Assembly (NCBI RefSeq): GCF_000969835.1
Contig: NZ_KQ033912.1
Location: forward strand, 1,702,586 to 1,766,585
Source of the DNA: Parabacteroides goldsteinii DSM 19448 = WAL 12034
GTDB taxonomy: Bacteria > Bacteroidota > Bacteroidia > Bacteroidales > Tannerellaceae
Reading direction: 5' to 3'
DNA length: 64,000 nucleotides
Position 1 is the first letter of the stretch; each line of letters begins with the position of its first letter. Shown here piece by piece: positions 1 through 8,487 of the stretch. The notes beneath the pieces were generated by a model. It worked only from the letters and a program-made list of their open reading frames with translations. It was not told the DNA's origin and made no database searches. The position numbers and the translations under genes are program-made.

Positions 1-721
1 TACAATTCTCAACATCCAGTTTTTGGAATATATTCCTTTTATGAAACTTGATAGTATTCACATTCAATGACAATTCTTCGGCTATAGCTGCATTTGTATG
101 ACCTTGGGAAGACAGTTGCAAAATGAGTCTCTCTTTAACTGTAAGAAGTGGTAAAGTATTTTTGTACCAGAATTTCTCCTTTTCCTGATAAATGAATTGC
201 TCCCCTGTATTGAAATTTTTAATGATCGTTTTATTTTTAGCTTTCGAATATAGCGGGGTCACAACACATACCGCTAACCAAAGATCGCCAGCCTTATTAA
301 TTATGAGCGGTATCAACCGTTGATTTACCCTGGTTACTTTTTTGTTTATATGCACCAGATCGAAATCATATTCAATAGAATACATGTACCGCTTTTCGAT
401 CGGAAGTTTATAGTAAAAGTCAAAACCGGCCTTATTGATTTCCAATAAACGCCTTAAATCATTTTCGGGAACAACCCTGGTATAAAATGAATACCCCCAC
501 TCAAGAACTTGCTCCACAGAGTAGCCACACAAAAACAATTTATCAGGAGACACATAGACAAATGATTGTTTCAGATAATCAATCACATACAAAGAGTGAT
601 TCAAAGTACATGCCATACGATGAACAATATCCATACTGTTCTTCATCTTTTCATTCAGATCGTCATCAATCTTTGGCCTCTTAACAGGATCAAAAAATTT
701 CTCTACACTAAATTCTTTCAT
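1..721 (-). CDS. LuxR-type HTH regulator with N-terminal sensor-like region (3' truncated by window edge)
   Basis: The minus-strand frame is open from an ATG at 721 to the window edge, giving about 240 residues without a stop. The last 50 residues contain LTVKERLILQLSSQGHTNAA followed by IAEELSLNVNTIKFH, the classic LuxR/GerE helix-turn-helix, so the protein is a transcription regulator. The first 150 residues (starting MKEFSVEKFF) contain a stretch like SLYVIDYLKQSFVYVSPDKL that resembles a PAS fold; this is an inference from pattern only. Only a few C-terminal residues should be missing, since the HTH normally ends the protein. The nearest gene on the right is a transposase on the same strand. 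A partly palindromic CTACTCTAAAGTGTAG lies about 90 bp upstream (813-828) and could be an operator. Ligand and targets are unknown. Confidence 0.8.
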   Translation of the reverse strand, partial: MKEFSVEKFFDPVKRPKIDDDLNEKMKNSMDIVHRMACTLNHSLYVIDYLKQSFVYVSPDKLFLCGYSVEQVLEWGYSFYTRVVPENDLRRLLEINKAGFDFYYKLPIEKRYMYSIEYDFDLVHINKKVTRVNQRLIPLIINKAGDLWLAVCVVTPLYSKAKNKTIIKNFNTGEQFIYQEKEKFWYKNTLPLLTVKERLILQLSSQGHTNAAIAEELSLNVNTIKFHKRNIFQKLDVENC

Positions 722-918
722 GTCTTGTTTTTTACTGTCTGCTAAAAATACGAACATTATAATCAATTTTACGACATCGTCTCAAAAAAAATCACGCATA
801 AATGATTTCTCTACTCTAAAGTGTAGCTATTTATTATTCCTGTCATTCTATATTTGCGCATAACTCAATTAAAAATCATGTAATACTATAACAATAGTTC
901 GTTAAAAATTCGCCACGC

Positions 919-2136
919 CTAAGCGGCTCTGGCAGTAAATAAAATGAGTTCTTTGAAAAGTTTGTCAATAACTTGCATGTCTGGGTTAATCCCGAACACG
1001 CAAATAAATCGTTCAAGCATATAAGCATTGTGTATGAAAGACTTGCAGGAGGATATGGAATAGGTTATTCCGAGCCTCTTACATGCGGCTTTGGCCAAGT
1101 TGACAGCTGCAAGCGACGCATTGAAGTGAAAATCCAACTTTCTGAAGTCGGTTGACTGACAGTTGGTGATTCCCGCATGCTGCTTGCCATCTCTAAAGCA
1201 AAATTCCAGCTGGAACCTGGTTCTGTAATAATCCAGAACCTCACGTCCATCCATCGAATCGTCTGTAGAGAAGTAAAGTTGCCACTTGTCTGTCCTTCCG
1301 TCCATCGGATACCAGACGGATAAGGAAACATACCTTTTGAGAGCTTTTGCATATACCCTCAATCCGTATAGTTTTCCCTTGTTCACCTCGTATTCCTTGC
1401 ACCGGGTCAGATCCAGATTGGCAAAGTCAATCCTGCCGTCAAACCACTTGGGATGACCACGTTTCCCTGTTTTCTTTTCCAATGTCGGATAGTACAGGAT
1501 TACATCATTCCTAAAGCGGCTGATGACATGGAAATCGTTCTCACACATAGGCGTTATGAAAGTTTCCTTGGAAAAGAATGCGTCTGCAACCACCGTTCTG
1601 GATATGCTCTGTATCTTGTCTTTTTTGCTGATAAGATAGCTGCTGTACCAGTCAACGAGGTTTTTGCCCATATTATCCAAGGTCTTACAATCCGGCGTCT
1701 GAATGGAACCTAAAGTCATGCAATCATGGTTGTCGATGTCAATGACCCCGATGCCCAAGATTTCCAATCCTCGCTTATAATCTCCTGCACAACCAGACCA
1801 GAAGTAACCTATCCAAGGTGTCTTCTTGCCTGATTTGGGGATATAGGAAGGATCGATGGCGATGGCTTTTCTTTTACCTGTGAGATGCTTGCTGATGATA
1901 GAATCATTGAACGCAAACCAGTCGAAAGTTTCATTCTCAAAAAGGCTACGGTATGTCTGTTCCGAAAAACGTCCATACCTGCCCAATTGGAGGAAGTTTA
2001 TACGATCAGGGATAGCCATGAATAATTTCATTGCATCCATGAACGTTTTTTCAAAAGGTTTTTGTATATTCACGACTGATTTGAGAGCCGAGAGGCACTC
2101 AAATTGGTATTGCATAAGGAGTGTTTCTTTAGTCAT
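919..2136 (-). CDS. IS4-family transposase
   Basis: This 405-residue protein is a DDE transposase that cuts and joins an insertion sequence. The first catalytic Asp is in AIDPSYIPKSG (about residue 95) and the second in VVADAFFSK (about residue 188). The C-terminal part has YRTRFQLEFCFRDGK, an exact Y-(2)-R-(3)-E-(6)-K signature of the IS4 family, which supplies the catalytic Glu. The length is normal for the family and the frame is intact, so the element may be active. It sits between two complete genes and interrupts neither. Candidate terminal inverted repeats and target duplications could not be delimited by eye on either flank (722-918 and 2137-2371). Confidence 0.9.
   Translation of the reverse strand: MTKETLLMQYQFECLSALKSVVNIQKPFEKTFMDAMKLFMAIPDRINFLQLGRYGRFSEQTYRSLFENETFDWFAFNDSIISKHLTGKRKAIAIDPSYIPKSGKKTPWIGYFWSGCAGDYKRGLEILGIGVIDIDNHDCMTLGSIQTPDCKTLDNMGKNLVDWYSSYLISKKDKIQSISRTVVADAFFSKETFITPMCENDFHVISRFRNDVILYYPTLEKKTGKRGHPKWFDGRIDFANLDLTRCKEYEVNKGKLYGLRVYAKALKRYVSLSVWYPMDGRTDKWQLYFSTDDSMDGREVLDYYRTRFQLEFCFRDGKQHAGITNCQSTDFRKLDFHFNASLAAVNLAKAACKRLGITYSISSCKSFIHNAYMLERFICVFGINPDMQVIDKLFKELILFTARAA
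919..2136 (-). mobile_element. IS4-family insertion sequence, ends unresolved
   Basis: The complete transposase marks an insertion sequence here. The true element must extend somewhat beyond the gene on both sides, but no convincing terminal inverted repeat pair was found by reading, so only the transposase span is given. The right flank holds a GAACC/GGTTC hairpin at 2296-2315 that could belong to the element end or be a terminator. Confidence 0.6.
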
Positions 2137-2335
2137 AATCAGATGAGTGCAAGATTTCTAATTTACTAAAAACCAATGAATTATGCAATACTTTTCACCT
2201 TTATTATCAGCAGGTTAGCACTCTTTTTTCAGCACATTTCTTCATGCTTAACCATTCGTTTTTGACAACATTTCAATGACCTCTTTAGTGTTTTCGAACC
2301 AGCTTTTGCCGGTTCTATTGTTTAACTTTTAATTT

Positions 2336-2355
2336 TTCGGTAAAAATTTACCGAA
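2336..2355. repeat. 20-bp palindrome just upstream of the propeller lipoprotein gene
   Basis: TTCGGTAAA and TTTACCGAA form a perfect 9-bp inverted repeat separated by AA. It ends 16 bp before the ATG at 2372. It may be an operator or an RNA hairpin at the ribosome-binding region; no -7 TAnnTTTG box is visible between it and the insertion sequence. Confidence 0.5.
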
Positions 2356-2371
2356 GTATTGACTATAAGAT

Positions 2372-3586
2372 ATGAAGTTTTATAAAATTAAAATGTATCC
2401 TATACTCATATTATCAATAATCAGTATAGGATGTAATGAGAAGGCAGAAACTACAAAAAATAAGCTTGTTTCCATTGATGTTAGAGCTTATGTAAATTCC
2501 AATGATGCAATTTCTATTAAAAATGAAATTGAAAGAATAGAATATATTCCATTAGAATTAACCGACGATAACAGCTCAATGGTTGGGAAAATAATGGACG
2601 TAATCCTTACCAAAGATTATATATTTGTCTTATCTGACCCTACATGTGGAGTGCTTCAATTTGATATAAAAGGGAATTTCATTAGGCAAGTAGCAAAATA
2701 TGGACAAGGTCCTGGCGAACTTCTTTTTCCTATAAGTATGTATTCAGTAGAAGAAGATAGTAAATTATATATCACCGGGGCGTACCAGACAACAATATAC
2801 AATTTTGATGGGAAATTTGAAGAAGCGTTCGACCGGGGAGGGAGAATGAGTTTTTACTCTTATCCTATTGGAGAAGGACGAGTCGTTGAGACTAGTTCCG
2901 AAGGCATACCTTTTGAGGCAAAAGGACATTTTGGAATTGGTATATTTAGCAATATGGGAAAAGGAGATACAATAATGATGAAAAACAATTTTTCAAATGA
3001 TAAAATATCTCCATCAAAAGAATCAGGTTTTAAGTTAACAAGATGTATACCCAGTGATTCGGGAGTATTGTTTTCAACCATGACAAATGATACTATTTAT
3101 CGTTTGACTAAAGATACAATCACTCCAGCATTCTGCTGGCAGAGGAATCTAAATGAAGAATCTTTAAAAAGTTCCTATTCACTCTTGAATTTTATACCAA
3201 CAAATACCGAACTATTTCTTTACGATATAATAGAATTCCCTGAATCTATTTGCTTTAGGTATGTATATAAGGAAAAATCGTACATAATGCTTTATGATAA
3301 ACAGAGTGGTAAAATATTATCCACACCTACTCCATATAAATGGAATGATATTTCAAATGTTGATTTTTGGATGACCATGTGGGGAATAAATAATGATATA
3401 GATCATGGACTACCTATTGCCCCGTTACATTGGTATAAGAACAAAAAAATATCTATACAGTGCACCCCTGCTTCAACTATTGATTATCTGCGAGATAAAG
3501 GTATGCTTAAAAAAGCTCCAGACATTCTAAAAAAGATGAATGGAGATGAAAATCCGATTGTTATATTGTATCACTTGAAATGCTAA
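2372..3586 (+). CDS. Lipoprotein with 6-bladed beta-propeller fold
   Basis: The 404-residue product starts MKFYKIKMYPILILSIISIG followed by the lipobox Cys at about residue 21, so it is a predicted lipoprotein of the cell envelope. The body has repeated beta-strand patterns (for example IMDVILTKDYIFVLSDPT, then VLQFDIKGNFIRQVAKYGQG with PGEL), typical of the 6-bladed beta-propeller family common in Bacteroidetes, which often carries the GxGPGE motif. Function is not known for most members; ligand binding or sensing at the surface is usual speculation. It lies between the insertion sequence and dusB and seems to be a single-gene unit. Its A+T-rich codon use differs from dusB next to it, which fits accessory origin. 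Confidence 0.75.
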   Translation: MKFYKIKMYPILILSIISIGCNEKAETTKNKLVSIDVRAYVNSNDAISIKNEIERIEYIPLELTDDNSSMVGKIMDVILTKDYIFVLSDPTCGVLQFDIKGNFIRQVAKYGQGPGELLFPISMYSVEEDSKLYITGAYQTTIYNFDGKFEEAFDRGGRMSFYSYPIGEGRVVETSSEGIPFEAKGHFGIGIFSNMGKGDTIMMKNNFSNDKISPSKESGFKLTRCIPSDSGVLFSTMTNDTIYRLTKDTITPAFCWQRNLNEESLKSSYSLLNFIPTNTELFLYDIIEFPESICFRYVYKEKSYIMLYDKQSGKILSTPTPYKWNDISNVDFWMTMWGINNDIDHGLPIAPLHWYKNKKISIQCTPASTIDYLRDKGMLKKAPDILKKMNGDENPIVILYHLKC

Positions 3587-3655
3587 CTCTGTTTAATTGG
3601 ATACAATTGCCCTGATTGCAGACAATTCCATCATAAATCTTCGCGGAAAAAGCTG

Positions 3656-3663
3656 TACTTTTG
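3656..3663 (+). promoter_or_regulatory. Putative dusB promoter (-7 box)
   Basis: TACTTTTG matches the Bacteroidetes -7 consensus TAnnTTTG and lies 19 bp before the dusB ATG. The -33 element is not clear. Confidence 0.5.
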
Positions 3664-3682
3664 TGGTCTATAATAAGAAGGT

Positions 3683-4669
3683 ATGAAGATAGGCTCAATA
3701 GATTTAGGTGAACGCCCGGTATTCCTGGCACCGATGGAAGATGTAACGGATATCTCTTTCCGTCTGATGTGTAAGCGCTTCGGTGCTGATATGGTTTATA
3801 CGGAATTTGTATCGAGCGACGCCTTGATACGCAGCGTAAACAAGACACAGGAAAAACTGACCGTTGCCGAAGATGAACGTCCGGTCGCTATCCAGATATA
3901 TGGAAAAGAAGTAGATCCAATGGTGGAAGCTGCCAAAATATGCGAAGCTGCCCGTCCTGATATACTGGATATCAATTTCGGTTGTCCGGTCAAGAAAGTG
4001 GCAGGCAAAGGTGCCGGAGCCGGTATGCTCCGGAACATTCCTTTGATGCTTGAAATAACGAAAGAAGTAGTAAAAGCCGTCAATATTCCGGTTACGGTTA
4101 AAACACGTCTGGGATGGGATGCGGATAATAAAATAATCGTCGACCTGGCCGAACAGTTGCAGGATTGTGGCATCGCCGCCCTTTCCATCCATGGCCGTAC
4201 CCGTGCCCAAATGTACACCGGCGAAGCGGACTGGACACTGATCGGTGAGGTAAAAAATAATCCCCGGATACATATCCCCATTATCGGCAACGGCGATGTG
4301 ACCTCTGCCGAAATATGCAAACAGCGTTTCGACAATTATGGAGTAGATGGTGTCATGATCGGTCGCGGAAGTATCGGACGCCCCTGGATATTCCGTGAAG
4401 TGAAACATTTCCTGACTACCGGGGAAGTACTGCCGGAAGAAAAATTCACCTGGTATTTGGATATCCTTAAACAGCAGGTCAACCAAAGTGTGGAACGCCT
4501 GGACGAACGACGCGGTATTTTGCATATCCGACGCCACCTGGCAGCCACTCCATTGTTCAAAGGAATTAGCGATTTCAAGCAAACACGTGTCGCCATGTTG
4601 CGCGCTGAAACAGTATCAGAACTGTTTGATATTATGGATTCTATCCCGGAAAAGTTCGGTATACTGTAA
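3683..4669 (+). CDS. dusB: tRNA-dihydrouridine synthase DusB
   Basis: This FMN-dependent enzyme reduces specific uridines of tRNA to dihydrouridine using NADPH. The 328-residue protein has the family N-terminus (FLAPMEDVTDISFRLMCKRF), the active-site region DINFGCPVKKVAGKGAGAG with the catalytic Cys near residue 101, and the flavin-binding barrel segments VTVKTRLGWD, IHGRTRAQMYTGEADW and VMIGRGSIGRPWIF. The length agrees with DusB/NifR3 proteins. The start is set by MKIGSIDLG, which opens the barrel and follows the promoter by about 20 bp. It appears monocistronic. The antisense frame is also open for a long way but is a shadow. Confidence 0.95.
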   Translation: MKIGSIDLGERPVFLAPMEDVTDISFRLMCKRFGADMVYTEFVSSDALIRSVNKTQEKLTVAEDERPVAIQIYGKEVDPMVEAAKICEAARPDILDINFGCPVKKVAGKGAGAGMLRNIPLMLEITKEVVKAVNIPVTVKTRLGWDADNKIIVDLAEQLQDCGIAALSIHGRTRAQMYTGEADWTLIGEVKNNPRIHIPIIGNGDVTSAEICKQRFDNYGVDGVMIGRGSIGRPWIFREVKHFLTTGEVLPEEKFTWYLDILKQQVNQSVERLDERRGILHIRRHLAATPLFKGISDFKQTRVAMLRAETVSELFDIMDSIPEKFGIL

Positions 4670-4740
4670 CAAATCATTCAAAAATTGTAACATTTACGTC
4701 ATAAAGTGACAAATTTACAATAAATTGAGACGATAGTATA

Positions 4741-4770
4741 TTGCACATATTATAATTCCTCTTATATTTG
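4741..4770 (+). promoter_or_regulatory. Promoter of the 4.78-4.90 kb small RNA
   Basis: TTG at 4741-4743 and TATATTTG at 4763-4770 are spaced by 19 bases, matching the Bacteroidetes sigma-A promoter (-33 TTTG, -7 TAnnTTTG). Transcription would start near 4777. Confidence 0.65.
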
Positions 4771-4776
4771 CAATGA

Positions 4777-4901
4777 GTTTTTTTCATAGTATTTTAGATC
4801 TAAGGTTAACAAGTCTTTGCAAAGGAGGAATCGTGAGACTGCTTCGTTGGAAAGCAAAGAAGCCGCATCCGTTAATTATATGGATTGCGGTTTTCTTTTT
4901 T
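4777..4901 (+). ncRNA. Candidate small RNA or leader RNA with intrinsic terminator
   Basis: A consensus promoter precedes about 125 nt without a plausible reading frame. CTTTGC (4815-4820) pairs with GCAAAG (4854-4859) around a purine-rich loop region, and immediately after it comes a terminator hairpin with a T-run. This gives a complete transcription unit of small-RNA size inside a 340-bp gap. The next gene (exported DUF2807 protein) starts 108 bp beyond the T-run, so the element could also be a leader with attenuation. It was not matched to a known RNA family from memory. Confidence 0.55.
4861..4901 (+). terminator. Rho-independent terminator of the small RNA
   Basis: CCGCATCC (4863-4870) pairs with GGATTGCGG (4882-4890) with one bulged T, followed by TTTTCTTTTTT. 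Confidence 0.75.
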
Positions 4902-5009
4902 ATCTACCCGCCCCTTTTCTTTCACTTTTCCTGAAAAAACTCTTTCCAATCTGCAACCTAAACGCAATAGCATTCGTCTTATAAATAAAAGAACTAAAAA
5001 ATTATACAG

Positions 5010-5822
5010 ATGAAAACAAAAGTATCCCTCCTTATTGCCTGTTTACTGATCACATTGACAGGATTTGCTTTCACCAATGAAAAAGTGGAAGGAAACGGAA
5101 ATATCATTACCAAAGAAATTTCTATCAGCGACTATAATGAAATATCGACAGTCGGAGTCATGGAGTTTGTTTATGAGCAATCGGATGCCGCTCCTTATCT
5201 GAAAATCATGATCGACGAGAATCTGTTTCCGTTACTGAAAGCACAGGTAGACGGCAAGGAGTTGATAATCGGTCCGAAAAAGATCAAGGAGAATAGTCGT
5301 AACGGTAATTCATATAACCTTCAACCGACCAAATTCAAGGTTATAACCAACTCACGCGAAATAAAAGAGTTGAACGTGGTATCTTCCGGCGATTTCATTA
5401 TTGCCAGTCCGATAAATATCGGAAAACTGGAAATCAACATGGCAGGCAGCGGCAATATTCTTTTGGAAAAGAAAGTAGAAGGAAACAAGCTGGAAATCAA
5501 TTTGGCCAGCTCCGGGAGCGTAGTAGCCTCCAATATCGATCTGGCAGGAATAGAATGCAGCCTGGCAGGCAGCGGTTATATCCAGATTGCAGGCAAAGCG
5601 GACCGCGCAGAATACAATCTGGCTGCAAGCGGCAACATTAAAGCCTACGAATGCGTCACCGGCAAAACGGAATGCAACATAGCCGGTAGCGGAAATATCC
5701 AGACTCATACCAGAAATCAGTTGGAAGCAAACATCGTAGGAAGCGGGAATGTCTATTATAAAGGTAATCCCACTACGAGCAAAAGTATCATCGGCTCCGG
5801 TAAATTAAAAAGTGCAAACTAA
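5010..5822 (+). CDS. Exported DUF2807 (head GIN domain) protein, paralog 1
   Basis: The 270-residue protein has a Sec signal peptide (MKTKVSLLIACLLITLTGFA) and no lipobox Cys. It carries the DUF2807 domain, a right-handed beta-helix-like fold seen in many Bacteroidetes exported proteins and called a putative adhesin head. Short repeats built on a serine-glycine turn recur about every 20 residues: AGSGNI, ASSGSV, AGSGYI, AASGNI, AGSGNI, VGSGNV. The N-terminal part KVEGNGNIITKEISISDYNE is shared with the next three genes. Its role is unknown; cell-surface location is inferred. It is followed after 29 bp by paralog 2, so the two probably form one operon. It may be read from the small-RNA promoter region if transcription passes the terminator. 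Confidence 0.85.
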   Translation: MKTKVSLLIACLLITLTGFAFTNEKVEGNGNIITKEISISDYNEISTVGVMEFVYEQSDAAPYLKIMIDENLFPLLKAQVDGKELIIGPKKIKENSRNGNSYNLQPTKFKVITNSREIKELNVVSSGDFIIASPINIGKLEINMAGSGNILLEKKVEGNKLEINLASSGSVVASNIDLAGIECSLAGSGYIQIAGKADRAEYNLAASGNIKAYECVTGKTECNIAGSGNIQTHTRNQLEANIVGSGNVYYKGNPTTSKSIIGSGKLKSAN

Positions 5823-5851
5823 ATAACGAACATAACTTAACAACGAACATC

Positions 5852-6676
5852 ATGAAAAGAATTACATTCGCCATCATCAGTTTAATCGCATTCAGCACTA
5901 TATCCTGTTTTGCAGAGAAAATCAAAGGGAACGGTAATATAATAACCAAAGAGATCCAAGTTGCCGATTATAAACAGATAAAAGTAGGCCAGGGAATCGA
6001 AACCGGTGGAAACTCTTTCTTCGGCAAGAATCAGTCTCCCCAGGTGAATTACACACAGAAGGGCGGTAAATCAGGTTTAAAGATCACCATCGACGAGAAC
6101 CTCCTTTCCGAATTAAAGTTCAACTCGAACGGAGACGTACTTCAGATAGAGACAGAACGCGGCACTCGTATTAATCCGAGCAAATTGATTATAGAAACCC
6201 ATTCCTCAGAATTAAATAAATTAGGGGTATCAGGGGGCATCGATTTCTTTCTGCGCAGTTCCCTCTCCGGAGAAAACCTGGAAATCAGTGCTTCCGGAGC
6301 AAGCGATGTTTATCTGGAAAAACCGATACGCATAACTAACCTGTGCAAGATCAACCTGAGCGGGGCCAGCGACCTGAAAGTATCCGACCTGATTTGTGAC
6401 AGAATAGATACCCACTCCTCAGGCTCCAGCGACATGAATCTGAAAGGAAAAGCAAACGACGGAAAATATAGTTGCAGCGGCAGCAGTGATATCAAAGCAT
6501 ACGACTTCGTTATAAAAAGACTGAAATGTTCTGCAAGCGGCAGCAGTGACATTTTCACAACCGTTACCGAAAAACTGGAAGCCAACGCATCCGGAAGCAG
6601 CGATATCAAATACAAAGGCAATCCGGAAGTTAAAAAGCATTCAAGCGGTTCCAGCGATATCGACCACATAAAATAA
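5852..6676 (+). CDS. Exported DUF2807 (head GIN domain) protein, paralog 2 with GSSD repeats
   Basis: This 274-residue paralog has a signal peptide (MKRITFAIISLIAFSTISCF) and the same N-terminal KGNGNIITKEIQVADYKQI block. Its beta-helix rungs use a different turn, SGSSDI or SGASDV, occurring about eight times (SGASDVYLEK, SGSSDMNLKG, SGSSDIKAYD, SGSSDIFTTV, SGSSDIKYKG, SGSSDIDHIK). A Cys at residue 19 follows TIS, so a lipoprotein anchor is possible but the lipobox is poor. Change of the repeat turn between otherwise similar neighbours suggests diversification after duplication. No enzymatic motif is visible. Confidence 0.85.
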   Translation: MKRITFAIISLIAFSTISCFAEKIKGNGNIITKEIQVADYKQIKVGQGIETGGNSFFGKNQSPQVNYTQKGGKSGLKITIDENLLSELKFNSNGDVLQIETERGTRINPSKLIIETHSSELNKLGVSGGIDFFLRSSLSGENLEISASGASDVYLEKPIRITNLCKINLSGASDLKVSDLICDRIDTHSSGSSDMNLKGKANDGKYSCSGSSDIKAYDFVIKRLKCSASGSSDIFTTVTEKLEANASGSSDIKYKGNPEVKKHSSGSSDIDHIK

Positions 6677-6701
6677 GAGATCATTATATTGGGAGTTGGA
6701 A

Positions 6702-6757
6702 AACCCGGAATTACTTTTCATCAAGGTATTGGATGAATAGTGATATCCGGGTTATTC
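6702..6757 (+). terminator. Hairpin after DUF2807 paralog 2
   Basis: AACCCGGA (6702-6709) pairs with TCCGGGTT (6746-6753), and inside it TCATC pairs with GATGA. The following ATTCATT is a weak T-run, so termination is likely but not certain. Confidence 0.5.
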
Positions 6758-6801
6758 ATTATAATTCCAAAACTTAATTCCCTATAAAAATATACGAAAT
6801 G

Positions 6802-6834
6802 TTGGACTTATAAATTAAAATACTCCTATTTTTG
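6802..6834 (+). promoter_or_regulatory. Promoter of DUF2807 paralogs 3 and 4
   Basis: TTG at 6802-6804 and TATTTTTG at 6827-6834 match the Bacteroidetes -33/-7 elements with 22 bases between. The predicted leader is about 60 nt before the ATG at 6899. Confidence 0.6.
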
Positions 6835-6898
6835 TAACCGACCGCATCGAAGTCACGTCTATTTATTATAAGAAAAGGCAATACTAAACAAATAAATT

Positions 6899-7684
6899 AT
6901 GAGAACAAAAGGGTTATTATCTATTATCATGTTGCTGGGCCTGTTATTTACAGTCCAGGCGGCAGATCATGTGAAGGGCAACGGTACCCTTACTACAAAG
7001 AAAATAAAGATCGATGATTACAATGCCATCAAGATTGACGGCGTTATCGATTTCAACTATGAACAGTCGAATGCAGAACCCTATATCGAAATTACGGTTG
7101 ATGAAAACCTGCATGAATACGTCAACATCAATATAAAAGACCGCGAACTTTCTGTTGGTTTCAAAGGTGCCAAAGTGGATCACTATACCAAATTCATCGT
7201 AAAGACCAACTCCAAATGGCTGAAAGAGGTAAAAGCCGCCGGAAATGCGAATTTCATGATAAACAGCTCTTTGACTGGTGACGAGGTAAAGATCAAGGCA
7301 AACTCCAACTGCCTGGTACAACTAAAAGAACTGATAAAAGTAGGAAAACTGGAATTGAATGTTTCCGGTAGCGCCAATATGGTTGTCAATGACCTCCAAG
7401 TAGACAAACTGGAGTGCAGCATCAACGGCTCCGGCACTATCAACCTGAAAAAAGGGAATGCCAAGGAAGGTGAATATAGCATCACCAGCAGCGGAGAGAT
7501 CATGGCTTTCGGTGTAGACGTTCCTGAACTGAGTTGCAAAATGACCGGTAACGGAACGATGGAAGTTCACCCCACCAACAACCTCAAGGCAAACGTTGTC
7601 GGCAAAGGTAAAATCCGTTATAAAGGCCCGACAGCCGTTCAGCAGAAAGTTATTGGTAAAGGTTCCGTAGAAGAAGTAAAATAA
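6899..7684 (+). CDS. Exported DUF2807 (head GIN domain) protein, paralog 3
   Basis: The 261-residue protein begins with a clear Sec signal peptide (MRTKGLLSIIMLLGLLFTVQ, cleavage near AA-D). The block HVKGNGTLTTKKIKIDDYNA matches the other three paralogs. Repeats are more degenerate here (VSGSANMVV, INGSGTINL, TSSGEIMAF, GNGTMEV, VGKGKIRY). It has its own promoter and is separated from paralog 4 by a single base, so those two are co-transcribed and probably translationally coupled. Function is unknown; an envelope or surface role is inferred from the signal peptide. Confidence 0.85.
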   Translation: MRTKGLLSIIMLLGLLFTVQAADHVKGNGTLTTKKIKIDDYNAIKIDGVIDFNYEQSNAEPYIEITVDENLHEYVNINIKDRELSVGFKGAKVDHYTKFIVKTNSKWLKEVKAAGNANFMINSSLTGDEVKIKANSNCLVQLKELIKVGKLELNVSGSANMVVNDLQVDKLECSINGSGTINLKKGNAKEGEYSITSSGEIMAFGVDVPELSCKMTGNGTMEVHPTNNLKANVVGKGKIRYKGPTAVQQKVIGKGSVEEVK

Positions 7685-7685
7685 G

Positions 7686-8486
7686 ATGAGTAAGAAATTA
7701 TCATTTATAATATTGGGCAGTATCCTTTTACTTGCCCAAGGATGTATATTTTTCCCTGCTGTAAAAGGAGACGGAAATGTAACGACTCATACGATCAACA
7801 TTTCAGACTACGATCAGATAAGCGTCGATGCATCGGCAGCCGTTTTCAATTACACGCAGGAAGAATCGGCGCCTGCACTGACTGTCACGGTCGATCAGAA
7901 CATTTATGACCTTTTCGATTTCAAGACGGATGATAATAAGCTTGTCATCCGCCCTAAACGAGAAAATAAAACACTCCGCCTCCGTCCGACCCAATTCACC
8001 ATTACCTCCAATTCCAGGCAGTTGAAGAAGGTAGATCTGGCCGGTGCAGAAAAATTCAATGTAAACAGCAAGCTGTCTTCGAACGACAAGATCAAATTTA
8101 ACCTGGCAGGCAGCGTCATGCTTCACATGAAAGATACTGTTACGGTAAACCAACTGGAAGTATCTATAGCCGGTAGCGGTACCGTAGATGCACTTACCTT
8201 GTATGCGAAGGAGTTTAAAGGTGAAATAGCCGGTTCCGGAACATTCAACCTGGCAGGTACGGGAGAGAAAGCGGCATTCGAGATTGCCGGTAGCGGGAAA
8301 ATACATGCACTGAATTTCTTACTATCAGACGTATCGTGTGAGATAGCGGGCAGTGGTTTGCTGGAAACTCATGCAACGAATAATATCTATGCCGAGATAG
8401 CCGGTAGCGGGAATATCAGATATAAAGGAGACCCTTCCATTAAAGAGGAAAGGGCAGGTTTAGGTAGCATAAAAAAGGTGGACTGA
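7686..8486 (+). CDS. DUF2807 (head GIN domain) lipoprotein, paralog 4
   Basis: This 266-residue paralog differs from the other three by having a lipobox, LLLAQGC, so it should be lipid-anchored with Cys20 as the first mature residue. The domain again starts VKGDGNVTTHTINISDYDQI and has five or six regular IAGSGT/IAGSGK/IAGSGN turns at about 20-residue steps. It begins one base after paralog 3 stops. Membrane anchoring of one member of a group of soluble exported paralogs hints that the four could act together at the cell surface; that is inference. It converges on the epimerase gene with no gap (1 bp). Confidence 0.85.
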   Translation: MSKKLSFIILGSILLLAQGCIFFPAVKGDGNVTTHTINISDYDQISVDASAAVFNYTQEESAPALTVTVDQNIYDLFDFKTDDNKLVIRPKRENKTLRLRPTQFTITSNSRQLKKVDLAGAEKFNVNSKLSSNDKIKFNLAGSVMLHMKDTVTVNQLEVSIAGSGTVDALTLYAKEFKGEIAGSGTFNLAGTGEKAAFEIAGSGKIHALNFLLSDVSCEIAGSGLLETHATNNIYAEIAGSGNIRYKGDPSIKEERAGLGSIKKVD

Positions 8487-8487
8487 T

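Noticed and set aside
487..684. 65-residue frame on the plus strand
   Set aside because: It is antisense to the LuxR-type regulator, whose domain pattern is clear.
722..918. Terminal inverted repeat of the IS4 element around AACAATAG
   Set aside because: Only eight bases are shared with the other flank, and no target duplication is evident.
3704..4582. 292-residue frame antisense to dusB
   Set aside because: It is the shadow of a strongly conserved enzyme gene; no motif of its own.
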